DNA from: Cavia porcellus
Lineage: Eukaryota > Chordata > Mammalia > Rodentia > Caviidae
DNA: 64,000 bases
Reading direction: 5' to 3'
NCBI RefSeq assembly: GCF_034190915.1
Contig: NW_026947704.1
Location: 186,001 to 250,000 of the forward strand
Shown: one piece after another, positions 36,700-49,926 of the stretch
Position numbering within the stretch: the stretch's first letter is position 1
How the letters are laid out: every line of letters starts with the position of its first letter
Translations under genes and position numbers: made by a program
Notes under the pieces: generated by a model
Seen by the model: the letters and a program-made list of their open reading frames with translations, nothing else
What the model was told of the DNA's origin: nothing
Database searches by the model: none

Positions 36700-39600
36700 G
36701 TTACATTAGATTCACTAGTAGGAGTGAGAAAAACATCACGGGGTGGTGCGCATTGTATGGGTGTGTCTTACATTAGATTCACTAGTAGGAGTGAGAAAAA
36801 CATCACGGGGTGGTGCGCATTGTATGGGTGTGTCTTACATTACATTCACTAGTAGGAGTGAGAAAAACATCACGGGGTGGTGCGCATTTTATGGGTGTGT
36901 GTTACATTACATTCACTAGTAGGAGTGAGAAAAACATCAAGGGGTGGTGGGCATTGTATGGGTGTGTGTTACATTACATTCACTAGTAGGAGTGAGAAAA
37001 ACATCACGGGGTGGTGCGCATTGTATGGGTGTGTGTTACATTACATTCACTAGTAGGAGTGAGAAAAACATCACGGGGTGGTGCGCTTTGTATGGGTGTG
37101 TGTTACATTACATTCACTAGTAGGAGTGAGAAAAACATCACGGGGTGGTGCGCATTGTATGGGTGTGTGTTACATTACATTCACTAGTAGGAGTGAGAAA
37201 AACATCACGTGGTGGTGCGCATTGTATGGGTGTGTGTTACATTACATTCACTAGTAGGAGTGAGAAAAACATCACGGGGTGGTGCGCATTGTATGGGTGT
37301 GTGTTACATTACATTCACTAGTAGGAGTGAGAAAAACATCACGGGGTGGTGCGCATTGTATGGGTGTGTGTTACATTACATTCACTAGTAGGAGTGAGAA
37401 AAACATCACGGGGTGGTGCGCATTGTATGGGTGTGTGTTACATTACATTCACTAGTAGGAGTGAGAAAAACATCACGGGGTGGTGCGCATTGTATGGGTG
37501 TGTGTTACATTACATTCACTAGTAGGAGTGAGAAAAACATCACGGGGTGGTGCGCATTGATTGGGTGTGTGTTACATTACATTCACTAGTAGGAGTGAGA
37601 AAAACATCACGGGGTGGTGCGCATTGTATGGGCGTGTGTTACATTACATTCACTAGTAGGAGTGAGAAAAACATCACGGGGTGGTGCGCATTATATGGGT
37701 GTGTGTTACATTACATTCACTAGTAGGAGTGAGAAAAACATCACGGGGTGGTGCGCATTGTATGGGTGTGTGTTACATTACATTCACTAGTAGGAGTGAG
37801 AAAAACATCACGGGGTGGTGCGCATTGTATGGGTGTGTGTTACACTACATTCACTAGGGGGAGTGAGAAAAACATCACGGGGTGGTGCGCATTGTATGGG
37901 TGTGTGTTACATTACATTCACTAGTAGGAGTGAGAAAAACATCACGGGGTGGTGCGCATTGTATGGGTGTGTGTTACATTACATTCACTAGTTGGAATGA
38001 GAAAAACATCACGGGGTGGTGCGCATTGTATCGTGTGTGTTACATTACTTTCACTAGTAGGAGTGAGAAAAACATCACGGGGTGGTGCGCATTGTATGGG
38101 GGTGTGTTACATTACATTCACTAGTTGGAATGAGAAAAACATCACGGGGTGGTGCGCATTGTATCGTGTGTGTTACATTACTTTCACTAGTAGGAGTGAG
38201 AAAAACATCACGGGGTGGTGCGCATTGTATGGGGGTGTGTTACATTACATTCACTAGTGGGAGTGAGAAAAACATCACGGGTTGGTGCGCATTGTATGGG
38301 TGTGTGTTACATTACATTCACTAGTGGGAGTGAGAAAAACATCACGGGGTGGTGCGCATTGTATGGGTGTGTGTTACATTACATTCACTAGTAGGAGTGA
38401 GAAAAACATCACGGGGTGGTGCGCATTGTATGGGTGTGTGTTACATTACATTCACTAGTAGGAGTGAGAAAAACATCACGGGGTGGTGCGCATTGTATGG
38501 GTGTGTGTTACATTACATTCACTAGTAGGAGTGAGAAAAACATCACGGGGTGGTGCGCATTGTATGGGTGTGTGTTACATTACATTCACTAGTAGGAGTG
38601 AGAAAAACATCACGGGGTGGTGCGCATTGCATGGGTGTGTGTTACATTACATTCACTAGTAGGAGTGAGAAAAAATTCACGGGGTGGTGCGCATTGCATG
38701 GGTGTGTGTTACATTACATTCACTAGTAGGAGTGAGAAAAAATTCACGGGGTGGTGCGCATTGCATGGGTGTGTCTTACATTACATTCACTAGTAGGAGT
38801 GAGAAAAACATCACGGGGTGGTGCGCATTGCATGGGTGTGTGTTACATTACATTCACTAGTAGGAGTGAGAAAAACATCACGGGGTGGTGCGCATTGCAT
38901 GGGTGTGTGTTACATTACATTCACTAGTGGGAGTGAGAAAAACATCACGGGGTGGTGCGCATTGTATGGGTGTGTGTTACATTACATTCACTAGTGGGAG
39001 TGAGAAAAACATCACGGGGTGGTGCGCATTGTATGGGTGTGTGTTACATTACATTCACTAGTGGGAGTGAGAAAAACATCACGGGGTGGTGCGAATTGTA
39101 TGGGTGTGTGTTACACTAGATTCACTAGTAGGAGTGAGAAAAACATCACGGGGTGGTGCGCATTGTATGGGTGTGTGTTACACTAGATTCACTAGTAGGA
39201 GTGAGAAAATCATCACGGGGTGGTGCGCATTGTATGGGTGTGTGTTACATTACATTCACTAGTAGGAGTGAGAAAAACATCACGGGGTGGTGCGCATTGG
39301 ATGGGTGTGTGTTACATTACATTCACTAGTAGGAGTGAGAAAAACATCACGGGGTGGTGCGCATTGGATGGGTGTGTGTTACATTACATTCACTAGTAGG
39401 AGTGAGAAAAACATCACGGGGTGGTGCGCATTGTATGGGTGTGTGTTACATTACATTCACTAGTAGGAGTGAGAAAAACATCACGGGGTGGTGCGCATTG
39501 TATGGGTGTGTGTTACATTACATTCACTAGTAGGAGTGAGAAAAACATCACGGGGTGGTGCGCATTGTATGGGTGTGTGTTACATTACATTCACTAGTAG

Positions 39601-41476
39601 GAGTGAGAAAAACATCACGGGGTGGTGCGCATTGTATGGGTGTGTGTTACATTACATTCACTAGTAGGAGTGAGAAAAACATCACGGGGTGGTGCGCATT
39701 GTATGGGTGTGTGTTACATTACATTCACTAGTTGGAGTGAGAAAAACATCACGGGGTGGTGCGCATTGTATGGGTGTGTGTTACATTACATTCACTAGTA
39801 GGAGTGAGAAAAACATCACGGGGTGGTGCGCATTGGATGGGTGTGTGTTACATTACATTCACTAGTAGGAGTGAGAAAAACATCACGGGGTGGTGCGCAT
39901 TGGATGGGTGTGTGTTACATTACATTCACTAGTAGGAGTGAGAAAAACATCACGGGGTGGTGCGCATTGGATGGGTGTGTGTTACATTACATTCACTAGT
40001 AGGAGTGAGAAAAACATCACGGGGTGGTGCGCATTGTATGGGTGTGTGTTACATTACATTCACTAGTAGGAGTGAGAAAAACATCACAGGGTGGTGCGCA
40101 TTGTATGGGTGTGTGTTACATTACATTCACTAGTAGGAGTGAGAAAAACATCACGGGGTGGTGCGCATTGTATGGGTGTGTGTTACATTACATTCACTAG
40201 TTGGAGTGAGAAAAACATCACGGGGGGGTGCGCATTGTATGGGTGTGTGTTACATTACATTCACTAGTAGGAGTGAGAAAAACATCACGGGGTGGTGCGC
40301 ATTGTATGGGTGTGTGTTACATTAGATTCACTAGTAGGAGTGAGAAAAACATCACGGGGTGGTGCGCATTGTATGGGTGTGTCTTACATTAGATTCACTA
40401 GTAGGAGTGAGAAAAACATCACGGGGTGGTGCGCATTGTATGGGTGTGTCTTACATTAGTTTCACTAGTAGGAGTGAGAAAAACATCACGGGGTGGTGCG
40501 CATTGTATGGGTGTGTGTTACATTACATTCACTAGTAGGAGTGAGAAAAACATCACGGGGTGGTGGGCATTGTATGGGTGTGTGTTACATTACATTCACT
40601 AGTAGGAGTGAGAAAAACATCACGGGGTGGTGCGCATTGTATGGGTGTGTGTTACATTACATTCACTAGTAGGAGTGAGAAAAACATCACGGGGTGGTGC
40701 GCTTTGTATGGGTGTGTGTTACATTACATTCACTAGTAGGAGTGAGAAAAACATCACGGGGTGGTGCGCATTGTATGGGTGTGTGTTACATTACATTCAC
40801 TAGTAGGAGTGAGAAAAACATCACGTGGTGGTGCGCATTGTATGGGTGTGTGTTACATTACATTCACTAGTAGGAGTGAGAAAAACATCACGGGGTGGTG
40901 CGCATTGTATGGGTGTGTGTTACATTACATTCACTAGTAGGAGTGAGAAAAACATCACGGGGTGGTGCGCATTGTATGGGTGTGTGTTACATTACATTCA
41001 CTAGTAGGAGTGAGAAAAACATCACGGGGTGGTGCGCATTGTATGGGTGTGTGTTACATTACATTCACTAGTAGGAGTGAGAAAAACATCACGGGGTGGT
41101 GCGCATTGTATGGGTGTGTGTTACATTACATTCACTAGTAGGAGTGAGAAAAACATCACGGGGTGGTGCGCATTGATTGGGTGTGTGTTACATTACATTC
41201 ACTAGTAGGAGTGAGAAAAACATCACGGGGTGGTGCGCATTGTATGGGTGTGTGTTACATTACATTCACTAGTAGGAGTGAGAAAAACATCACGGGGTGG
41301 TGCGCATTGTATGGGTGTGTGTTACATTACATTCACTAGTAGGAGTGAGAAAAACATCACGGGGTGGTGCGCATTGTATGGGTGTGTGTTACATTACATT
41401 CACTAGTGGGAGTGAGAAAAACATCACGGGGTGGTGCGCATTGTATGGGTGTGTGTTACACTACATTCACTAGGGG
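36700..41476 (+). repeat. Satellite block pair at 3616 bp (54-unit) offset
   Basis: Copies are about 36700-37860 and 40316-41476, separated by other units. Markers are TGTCTTAC (36765/40381), CACGTGGTGG, ATTGATTGGG (37556/41172) and TCACTAGGGGG (37851/41467). The same markers tie this pair to the 17.4-22 kb block. Just after copy 1 a two-unit segment with the 66-bp GTATCGTGTG variant is itself doubled (about 37949-38257). Confidence 0.82.
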
Positions 41477-44400
41477 GAGTGAGAAAAACATCACGGGGTG
41501 GTGCGCATTGTATGGGTGTGTGTTACACTACATTCACTAGTAGGAGTGAGAAAAACATCACGGGGTGGTGCGCATTGTATGGGTGTGTGTTACATTACAT
41601 TCACTAGTGGGAGTGAGAAAAACATCACGGGGTGGTGCGCATTGTATGGGTGTGTGTTACACTACATACACTAGTGGGAGTGAGAAAAACATCACGGGGT
41701 GGTGCGCATTGTATGGGTGTGTGTTACACTAGATTCACTAGTGGGAGTGAGAAAAACATCACGGGGTGGTGCGCATTTTATGGGTGTGTGTTACACTAGA
41801 TTGACTAGTAGGAGTGAGAAAAACATCACGGGGTGGTGCGTATTGTATGGGTGTGTGTTACATTACTTTGACTAGTAGGAGTGAGAAAAACATCACGGGG
41901 TGGTGCGCATTGTATGGGTGTGTGTTACATTACATTCACTAGTAGGAGTGAGAAAAACATCACGGGGTTGTGCGCATTGTATGGGTGTGTGTTACATTAC
42001 ATTCACTAGTAGGAGTGAGAAAAACATCACGGGGTGGTGCGAATTGTATGGGTGTGTGTTACATTACATTCACTAGTAGGAGTGAGAAAAACATCACGGT
42101 GTGGTGCGCATTGTATGGGTGTGTGTTACATTACATTCACTAGTAGGAGTGAGAAAAACATCACGGGGTTGTGCGCATTGTATGGGTGTGTGTTACATTA
42201 CATTCACTAGTAGGAGTGAGAAAAACATCACGGGGTGGTGCGCATTGTATGGGTGTGTGTTACATTACATTCACTACTAGCAGTGAGAAAAACATCACGG
42301 GGTGGTGCGCATTGTATGGGTGTGTGTTACATTACATTCACTAGTAGGAGTGAGAAAAACATCACGGGGTGGTGCGCATTGTATGGGTGTGTGTTACATT
42401 ACATTCACTAGTTGGAGTGAGAAAAACATCACGGGGTGGTGCGCATTGTATCGTGTGTGTTACATTACTTTCACTAGTAGGAGTGAGAAAAACATCACGG
42501 GGTGGTGCGCATTGTATGGGGGTGTGTTACATTACATTCACTAGTGGGAGTGAGAAAAACATCACGGGGTGGTGCGCATTGTATGGGTGTGTGTTACATT
42601 ACATTCACTAGTGGGAGTGAGAAAAACATCACGGGGTGGTGCGCATTGTATGGGTGTGTGTTACATTACATTCACTAGTAGGAGTGAGAAAAACATCACG
42701 GGGTGGTGCGCATTGTATGGGTGTGTGTTACATTACATTCACTAGTAGGAGTGAGAAAAACATCACGGGGTGGTGCGCATTGTATGGGTGTGTGTTACAT
42801 TACATTCACTAGTAGGAGTGAGAAAAACATCACGGGGTGGTGCGCATTGTATGGGTGTGTGTTACATTACATTCACTAGTAGGAGTGAGAAAAACATCAC
42901 GGGGTGGTGCGCATTGTATGGGTGTGTGTTACATTACATTCACTAGTAGGAGTGAGAAAAACATCACGGGGTGGTGCGCATTGTATGGGTGTGAGCTACA
43001 TTAGATTCACTAGTAGGAGTGAGAAAAACATCAGGGGGTGCTGCGCATTGTATGGGTGTGTGTTACATTAGATTCACTAGTAGGAGTTAGAAAAACATCA
43101 CGGGGTGGTGCGCATTGTATGGGTGTGTGTTACATTACATTCACTAGTAGAAGTGAGAAAAACATCACGGGGTGGTGCGCATTGCATGGGTGTGTGTTAC
43201 ATTACATTCACTAGTAGGAGTGAGAAAAAATTCACGGGGTGGTGCGCATTGCATGGGTGTGTGTTACATTACATTCACTAGTAGGAGTGAGAAAAAATTC
43301 ACGGGGTGGTGCGCATTGCATGGGTGTGTCTTACATTACATTCACTAGTAGGAGTGAGAAAAACATCACGGGGTGGTGCGCATTGCATGGGTGTGTGTTA
43401 CATTACATTCACTAGTAGGAGTGAGAAAAACATCACGGGGTGGTGCGCATTGCATGGGTGTGTGTTACATTACATTCACTAGTAGGAGTGAGAAAAACAT
43501 CACGGGGTGGTGCGCATTGTATGGGTGTGTGTTACATTACATTCACTAGTGGGAGTGAGAAAAACATCACGGGGTGGTGCGCATTGTATGGGTGTGTGTT
43601 ACATTACATTCACTAGTGGGAGTGAGAAAAACACGGGGTGGTGCGCATTGTATGGTGTGTGTTACACTAGATTCACTAGTGGGAGTGAGAAAAACATCAC
43701 GGGGTGGTGCGCATTGTATGGGTGTGTGTTACACTAGATTCACTAGTAGGAGTGAGAAAAACATCACGGGGTGGTGCGCATTGTATGGGTGTGTGTTACA
43801 CTAGATTCACTAGTAGGAGTGAGAAAAACATCACGGGGTGGTGCGCATTGTATGGGTGTGTGTTACATTACATTCACTAGTAGGAGTGAGAAAAACATCA
43901 CGGGGTGGTGCGCATTGGATGGGTGTGTGTTACATTACATTCACTAGTAGGAGTGAGAAAAACATCACGGGGTGGTGCGCATTGGATGGGTGTGTGTTAC
44001 ATTACATTCACTAGTAGGAGTGAGAAAAACATCACGGTGTGGTGCGCATTGTATGGGTGTGTGTTACATTACATTCACTAGTAGGAGTGAGAAAAACATC
44101 ACGGGGTGGTGCGCATTGTATGTGTGTGTGTTACATTACATTCACTAGTAGGAGTGAGAAAAACATCACGGGGTGGTGCGCATTGTATGGGTGTGTGTTA
44201 CATTACATTCACTAGTAGGAGTGAGAAAAACATCACGGGGTGGTGCGCATTGTATGGGTGTGTGTTACATTACATTCACTAGTAGGAGTGAGAAAAACAT
44301 CACGGGGTGGTGCGCATTGTATGGGTGTGTGTTACATTACATTCACTAGTAGGAGTGAGAAAAACATCACGGGGTGGTGCGCATTGTATGGGTGTGTGTT

Positions 44401-44600
44401 ACATTACATTCACTAGTAGGAGTGAGAAAAACATCACGGGGTGGTGCGCATTGTATGGGTGTGTGTTACATTACATTCACTAGTAGGAGTGAGAAAAACA
44501 TCACGGGGTGGTGCGCATTGGATGGGTGTGTGTTACATTACATTCACTAGTAGGAGTGAGAAAAACATCACGGGGTGGTGCGCATTGGATGGGTGTGTGT
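38341..44600 (+). repeat. Satellite block pair with CATGGG, AAATTCACGG and TTGGATGGG units
   Basis: Copies are about 38341-39400 and 42896-43955, at 4555 bp. Each carries two AAAAATTCACGG units (38671 and the next; 43226 and the next) and then two TTGGATGGG units (39297, 43915). The TTGGATGGG group is repeated again 536 bp later at 39833 and 603 bp later at 44518 (8 and 9 units), so it has spread locally within each copy. Confidence 0.8.
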
Positions 44601-45840
44601 TACATTACATTCACTAGTAGGAGTGAGAAAAACATCACGGGGTGGTGCGCATTGTATAGGTGTGTGTTACATTACATTCACTAGTAGGAGTGAGAAAAAC
44701 ATCACGGGGTGGTGCGCATTGTATGGGTGTGTGTTACATTACATTCACTAGTAGGAGTGAGAAAAACATCACGGGGTGGTGCGCATTGTATGGGTGTGTG
44801 TTACATTACATTCACTAGTAGGAGTGAGAAAAACATCACGGGGTGGTGCGCATTGTATGGGTGTGTGTTACATTACATTCACTAGTTGGAGTGAGAAAAA
44901 CATCACGGGGTGGTGCGCATTGTATGGGTGTGTGTTACATTACATTCACTAGTAGGAGTGAGAAAAACATCACGGGGTGGTGCGCATTGTATGGGTGTGT
45001 GTTACATTACATTCACTAGTAGGAGTGAGAAAAACATCACGGGGTGGTGCGCATTGTATGGGTGTGTGTTACATTACATTCACTAGTAGGAGTGAGAAAA
45101 ACATCACGGGGTGGTGCGCATTGTATGGGTGTGTGTTACATTACATTCACTAGTGGGAGTGAGAAAAACATCACGGGGTGGTGCGCATTGTATGGGTGTG
45201 TGTTACATTAGATTCACTAGTGGGAGTGAGAAAAACATCACGGGGTGGTAGGCATTGTATGGGTGTGTGTTACATTATATTCACTAGTGGGAGTGAGAAA
45301 AACATCACGGGGTGGTGCGCATTGTATGGGTGTGTGTTACACTACATTCACTAGTGGGAGTGAGAAAAACATCACGGGGTGGTGCGCATTGTATGGGTGT
45401 GTGTTACACTACATTCACTAGTGGGAGTGAGAAAAACATCACGGGGTGGTGCGCATTGTATGGGTGTGTGTTACACTACATTCTCTAGTGGGAGTGAGAA
45501 AAACATCACGGGGTGGTGCGCATTGTATGGGTGTGTGTTACACTACAATCGCTAGTAGGAGTGAGAAAAACATCACAGGGTGGTGCGCATTGTATGGATG
45601 TGTGTTACATTTCATTCGCTAGTAGGAGTGAGGAAAACATCACGGGGTGGTGCGCATTGTATGGGTGTGTGTTACATTACATTCGCTAGTAGGAGTGAGA
45701 AAAACATCACGGGGTGGTGCGCATTGTATGGGTGTGTGTTACATTAGATTCACTAGTAGGAGTGAGAAAAACATCACGGGGTGGTGCGCATTGTATGGGT
45801 GTGTGTTACATTACATTCACTAGTAGCAGTGAGAAAAACA

Positions 45841-48800
45841 TCAAGGGGCGGTGCGCATTTTATGGGTGTGTGTTACATTACATTCACTAGTAGGAGTGAG
45901 AAAAACATCACTGGGCGGTGCCCATTGTATGGGTGTGTGTTACATTAGATTCACTAGTAGGAGTGAGAAAAACATCACGGGGTGGTGCGCATTGTATGGG
46001 TGTGTGTTACATTACATTCACTAGTAGCAGTGAGAAAAACATCACGGGGTGGTGCGCATTGTATGGGTGTGTGTTACATTACATTCACTAGTAGCAGTGA
46101 GAAAAACATCACGGGGTGGTGCGCATTGTATGGGTGTGTGTTACATTACATTCACTAGTAGGAGTGAGAAAAACATCACCGGGTGGTGCGCATTGTATGG
46201 GTGTGTGTTACATTAGATTCACTAGTAGGAGTGAGAAAAACATCACAGGGTGGTGCGCATTGTATGGGTGTGTGTTACATTACATTCACTAGTAGGAGTG
46301 AGAAAAACATCACGGGGTGGTGCGCATTGTATGGGTGTGTGTTACATTACATTCACTAGTAGGAGTGAGAAAAACATCACGGGGTGGTGCGCATTGTATG
46401 GTTGTGTGTTACATTACATTCACTAGTAGGAGTGAGAAAAACATCACGGGGTGGTGCGCATTGTATGGGTGTGTGTTACATTACATTCACTAGTAGGAGT
46501 GAGAAAAACATCACGGGGTGGTGCGCATTGTATGGGTGTGTGTTACATTACATTCACTAGTAGGAGTGAGAAAAACATCACGGGGTGGTGCGCATTGTAT
46601 GGGTGTGTGTTACATTACATTCACTAGTAGGAGTGAGAAAAACATCACGGGGTGGTGCGCATTGTATGGGTGTGTGTTACATTAGATTCACTAGTGGGAG
46701 TGAGAAAAACATCACGGGGTGGTGCGCATTGTATGGGTGTGTGTTACATTACATTCACTAGTGGGAGTGAGAAAAACATCGCGGGGTGGTGCGCATTGTA
46801 TGGGTGTGTGTTACACTACATTCACTAGTGGGAGTGAGAAAAACATCACGGGGTGGTGCGCATTGTATGGGTGTGTGTTACACTACAATCGCTAGTAGGA
46901 GTGAGAAAAACATCACGGGGTGGTGCGCATTGTATGGATGTGTGTTACATTTCATTCGCTAGTAGGAGTGAGGAAAACATCACGGGGTGGTGCGCATTGT
47001 ATGGGTGTGTGTTACATTACATTCGCTAGTAGGAGTGAGAAAAACATCACGGGGTGGTGCGCATTGTATGGGTGTGTGTTACATTAGATTCACTAGTAGG
47101 AGTGAGAAAAACATCACGGGGTGGTGCGCATTGTATGGGTGTGTGTTACATTAGATTCACTAGTAGGAGTGAGAAAAACATCACGGGGTGGTGCGCATTG
47201 TATGTGTGTGTGTTACATTAGATTCACTAGTAGGAGTGAGAAAAACATCACGGGGTGGTGCGCATTGTATGGGTGTGTGTTACGTTAGATTCACTAGTAG
47301 GAGTGAGAAAAACTTCACGGGGTGGTGTGCATTGTATGGGTGTGTGTTACATTACATTCACTAGCAGGAGTGAGAAAAACATCACAGCGTGGTGCGCATT
47401 GTATGGGTGTGTTTTACATTACATTCACTAGTAGGAGTGAGAAAAACATCACGGGGTGGTGCGCATTGTATTGGTGTGTGTTACATTACATTCACTAGTA
47501 GGAGTGAGAAAAACATCACGAGGTGGTGCGCATTGTATGGGTGTGTGTTACATTACATTCACTAGTAGGAGTGAGAAAAACATCACGGGGTGGTGCGCAT
47601 TGTATGGGTGTGTGTTACATTACATTCACTAGTAGGAGTGAGAAAAACATCACGGGGTGATGCGCATTGTATGGGTATGTGTTACACTACATTCACTAGT
47701 AGGAGTGAGAAAAACATCACGGGGTGGTGCGCATTGTATGGGTGTGTGTTACATTACATTCACTAGTAGGAGTGAGAACAACACCACGGGGTGGTGCGCA
47801 TTGTATGGGTTTGTGTTACATTAGATTCACTAGTAGGAGTGAGAAAAACATCACGGGGTGGTGCACATTGTATGGGTGTTTGTTACATTAGATTCACTAG
47901 TAGGAGTGAGAAAAACATCACGGGGTGGTGCGCATTGTATGGGTGTGTGTTACATTAGATTCCCTAGTAGGAGTGAGAAATACATCACGGGGTGGTGCGC
48001 ATTGTATGGGTGTGTGTTACATTACATTCGCTAGTAGGAGTGAGAAAAACATCACGGGGTGGTGCGCATTGTATGGGTGTGTGTTACATTACATTCGCTA
48101 GTAGGAGTGAGAAAAACATCACGGGGTGGTGCGCATTGTATGGGTGTGTGTTACATTAGATTCACTAGTAGGAGTGAGAAAAACATCACGGGGTGGTGCG
48201 CATTGTATGGGTGTGTGTCACATTAGATTCACTAGTAGGAGTGAGAAAAACATCATGGGGTGGTGCGCATTGTATGGGTGTGTGTTACATTACATTCACT
48301 AGTAGGAGTGACAAAAACATCACGGGGCGGTGCGCATTGTATGGGTGTGTGTTACATTAGATTCACTAGTAGGAGTGAGAAAAACTTCACGGGGTGGTGC
48401 GCATTGTATGGGTGTGTGTTACATTACATTCACTAGTAGGAGTGAGAAAAACATCACAGCGTGGTGCGCATTGTATGGGTGTGTTTTACATTACATTCAC
48501 TAGTAGGAGTGAGAAAAACATCACGGGGTGGTGCGCATTGTATTGGTGTGTGTTACATTACATTCACTAGTAGGAGTGAGAAAAACATCACGAGGTGGTG
48601 CGCATTGTATGGGTGTGTGTTACATTACATTCACTAGTAGGAGTGAGAAAAACATCACGGGGTGGTGCGCATTGTATGGGTGTGTGTTACATTACATTCA
48701 CTAGTAGGAGTGAGAAAAACATCACGGGGTGGTGCGCATTGTATGGGTGTGTGTTACATTACATTCACTAGTAGGAGTGAGAAAAACATCACGGGGTGTT

Positions 48801-49926
48801 GCGAATTGTATGGGTGTGTGTTACACTACATTCACTAGTTGGAGTGAGAAAAACATCACGGGGTGGTGCGCATTGTATGGGTGTGTGTTACATTACATTC
48901 ACTAGTAGGAGTCAGAACAACACCACGGGGTGGTGCGCATTGTATGGGTTTGTGTTACATTAGATTCACTAGTAGGAGTGAGAAAAACATCACGGGGTGG
49001 TGCACATTGTATGGGTGTTTGTTACATTAGATTCACTAGTAGGAGTGAGAAAAACATCACGGGGTGGTGCGCATTGTATGGGTGTGTGTTACATTAGATT
49101 CCCTAGTAGGAGTGAGAAAAACATCACGGCGTGGTGCGCATTGTATGGGTGTGTGTTCCATTACATTCACTAGTAGGAGTGAGAAAAACGTCACGAGGTG
49201 GTGCGCATTGCATGGGTGTGTGTTACATTACATTCACTAGTAGGAGCGAGAAAAACATCACGGGGTGGTGCGCATTGCATGGGTGTGTGTTACATTACAT
49301 TCACTAGTAGGAGTGAGAAAAACATCACGGGGTGGTGCGCATTGTATGGGTTTGTGTTACATTAGATTCACTAGTAGGAGTGAGAAAAACATCACGGGGT
49401 GGTGCGCATTGTATGGGTGTTTGTTACATTAGATTCCCTAGTAGGAGTGAGAAAAACATCACGGTGTGGTGCGCATTGTATGGGTGTTTGTTACATTAGA
49501 TTCCCATTAGGAGTGAGAAAAACATCACGGGGTGGTGCGCATTGTATGGGTGTGTGTTCCATTACATTCACTAGTAGGAGTGAGAAAAACATCACGGGGT
49601 GGTGCGCATTGTATGGGTGTGTGTTACATTACATTCACTAGTAGGAGTGAGAAAAACATCACGGGGTGGTGCGCATTGTATGGGTGTGTGTTACATTAGA
49701 TTCACTAGTAGGAGTGAGAAAAACATCACGGGGTGGTGCGCATTGCATGGGTGTGTGTTACATTACATTCACTAGTATCAGTGAGAAAAACATCACGGGG
49801 TGGCGCGCATTGTATGGGTGTGTGTTACATTACATTCACTAGTAGGAGTGAGAAAAACATCACGAGGTGGTGCGCATTGTATGGCTGTGTGTTACATTAC
49901 ATTCACTAGTAGGAGTGAGAAAAACA
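45841..49926 (+). repeat. Long higher-order block, copy I (61 units)
   Basis: Begins at the TCAAGGGGCGG unit (45841) and ends where the same unit returns at 49927, 4086 bp later. Diagnostic contents in order: CACTGGGCGG, TAGCAG pair, ACTACAATCGC (46881), ATTTCATTCGC, CACAGCGTGG twice 1072 bp apart (47381, 48453 at ATCAC), GAACAACACC, and the 66-bp TTCCCATTAGG unit (49501). An isolated ACTACAATCGC group also lies before it at 45541, 20 units earlier. Confidence 0.88.
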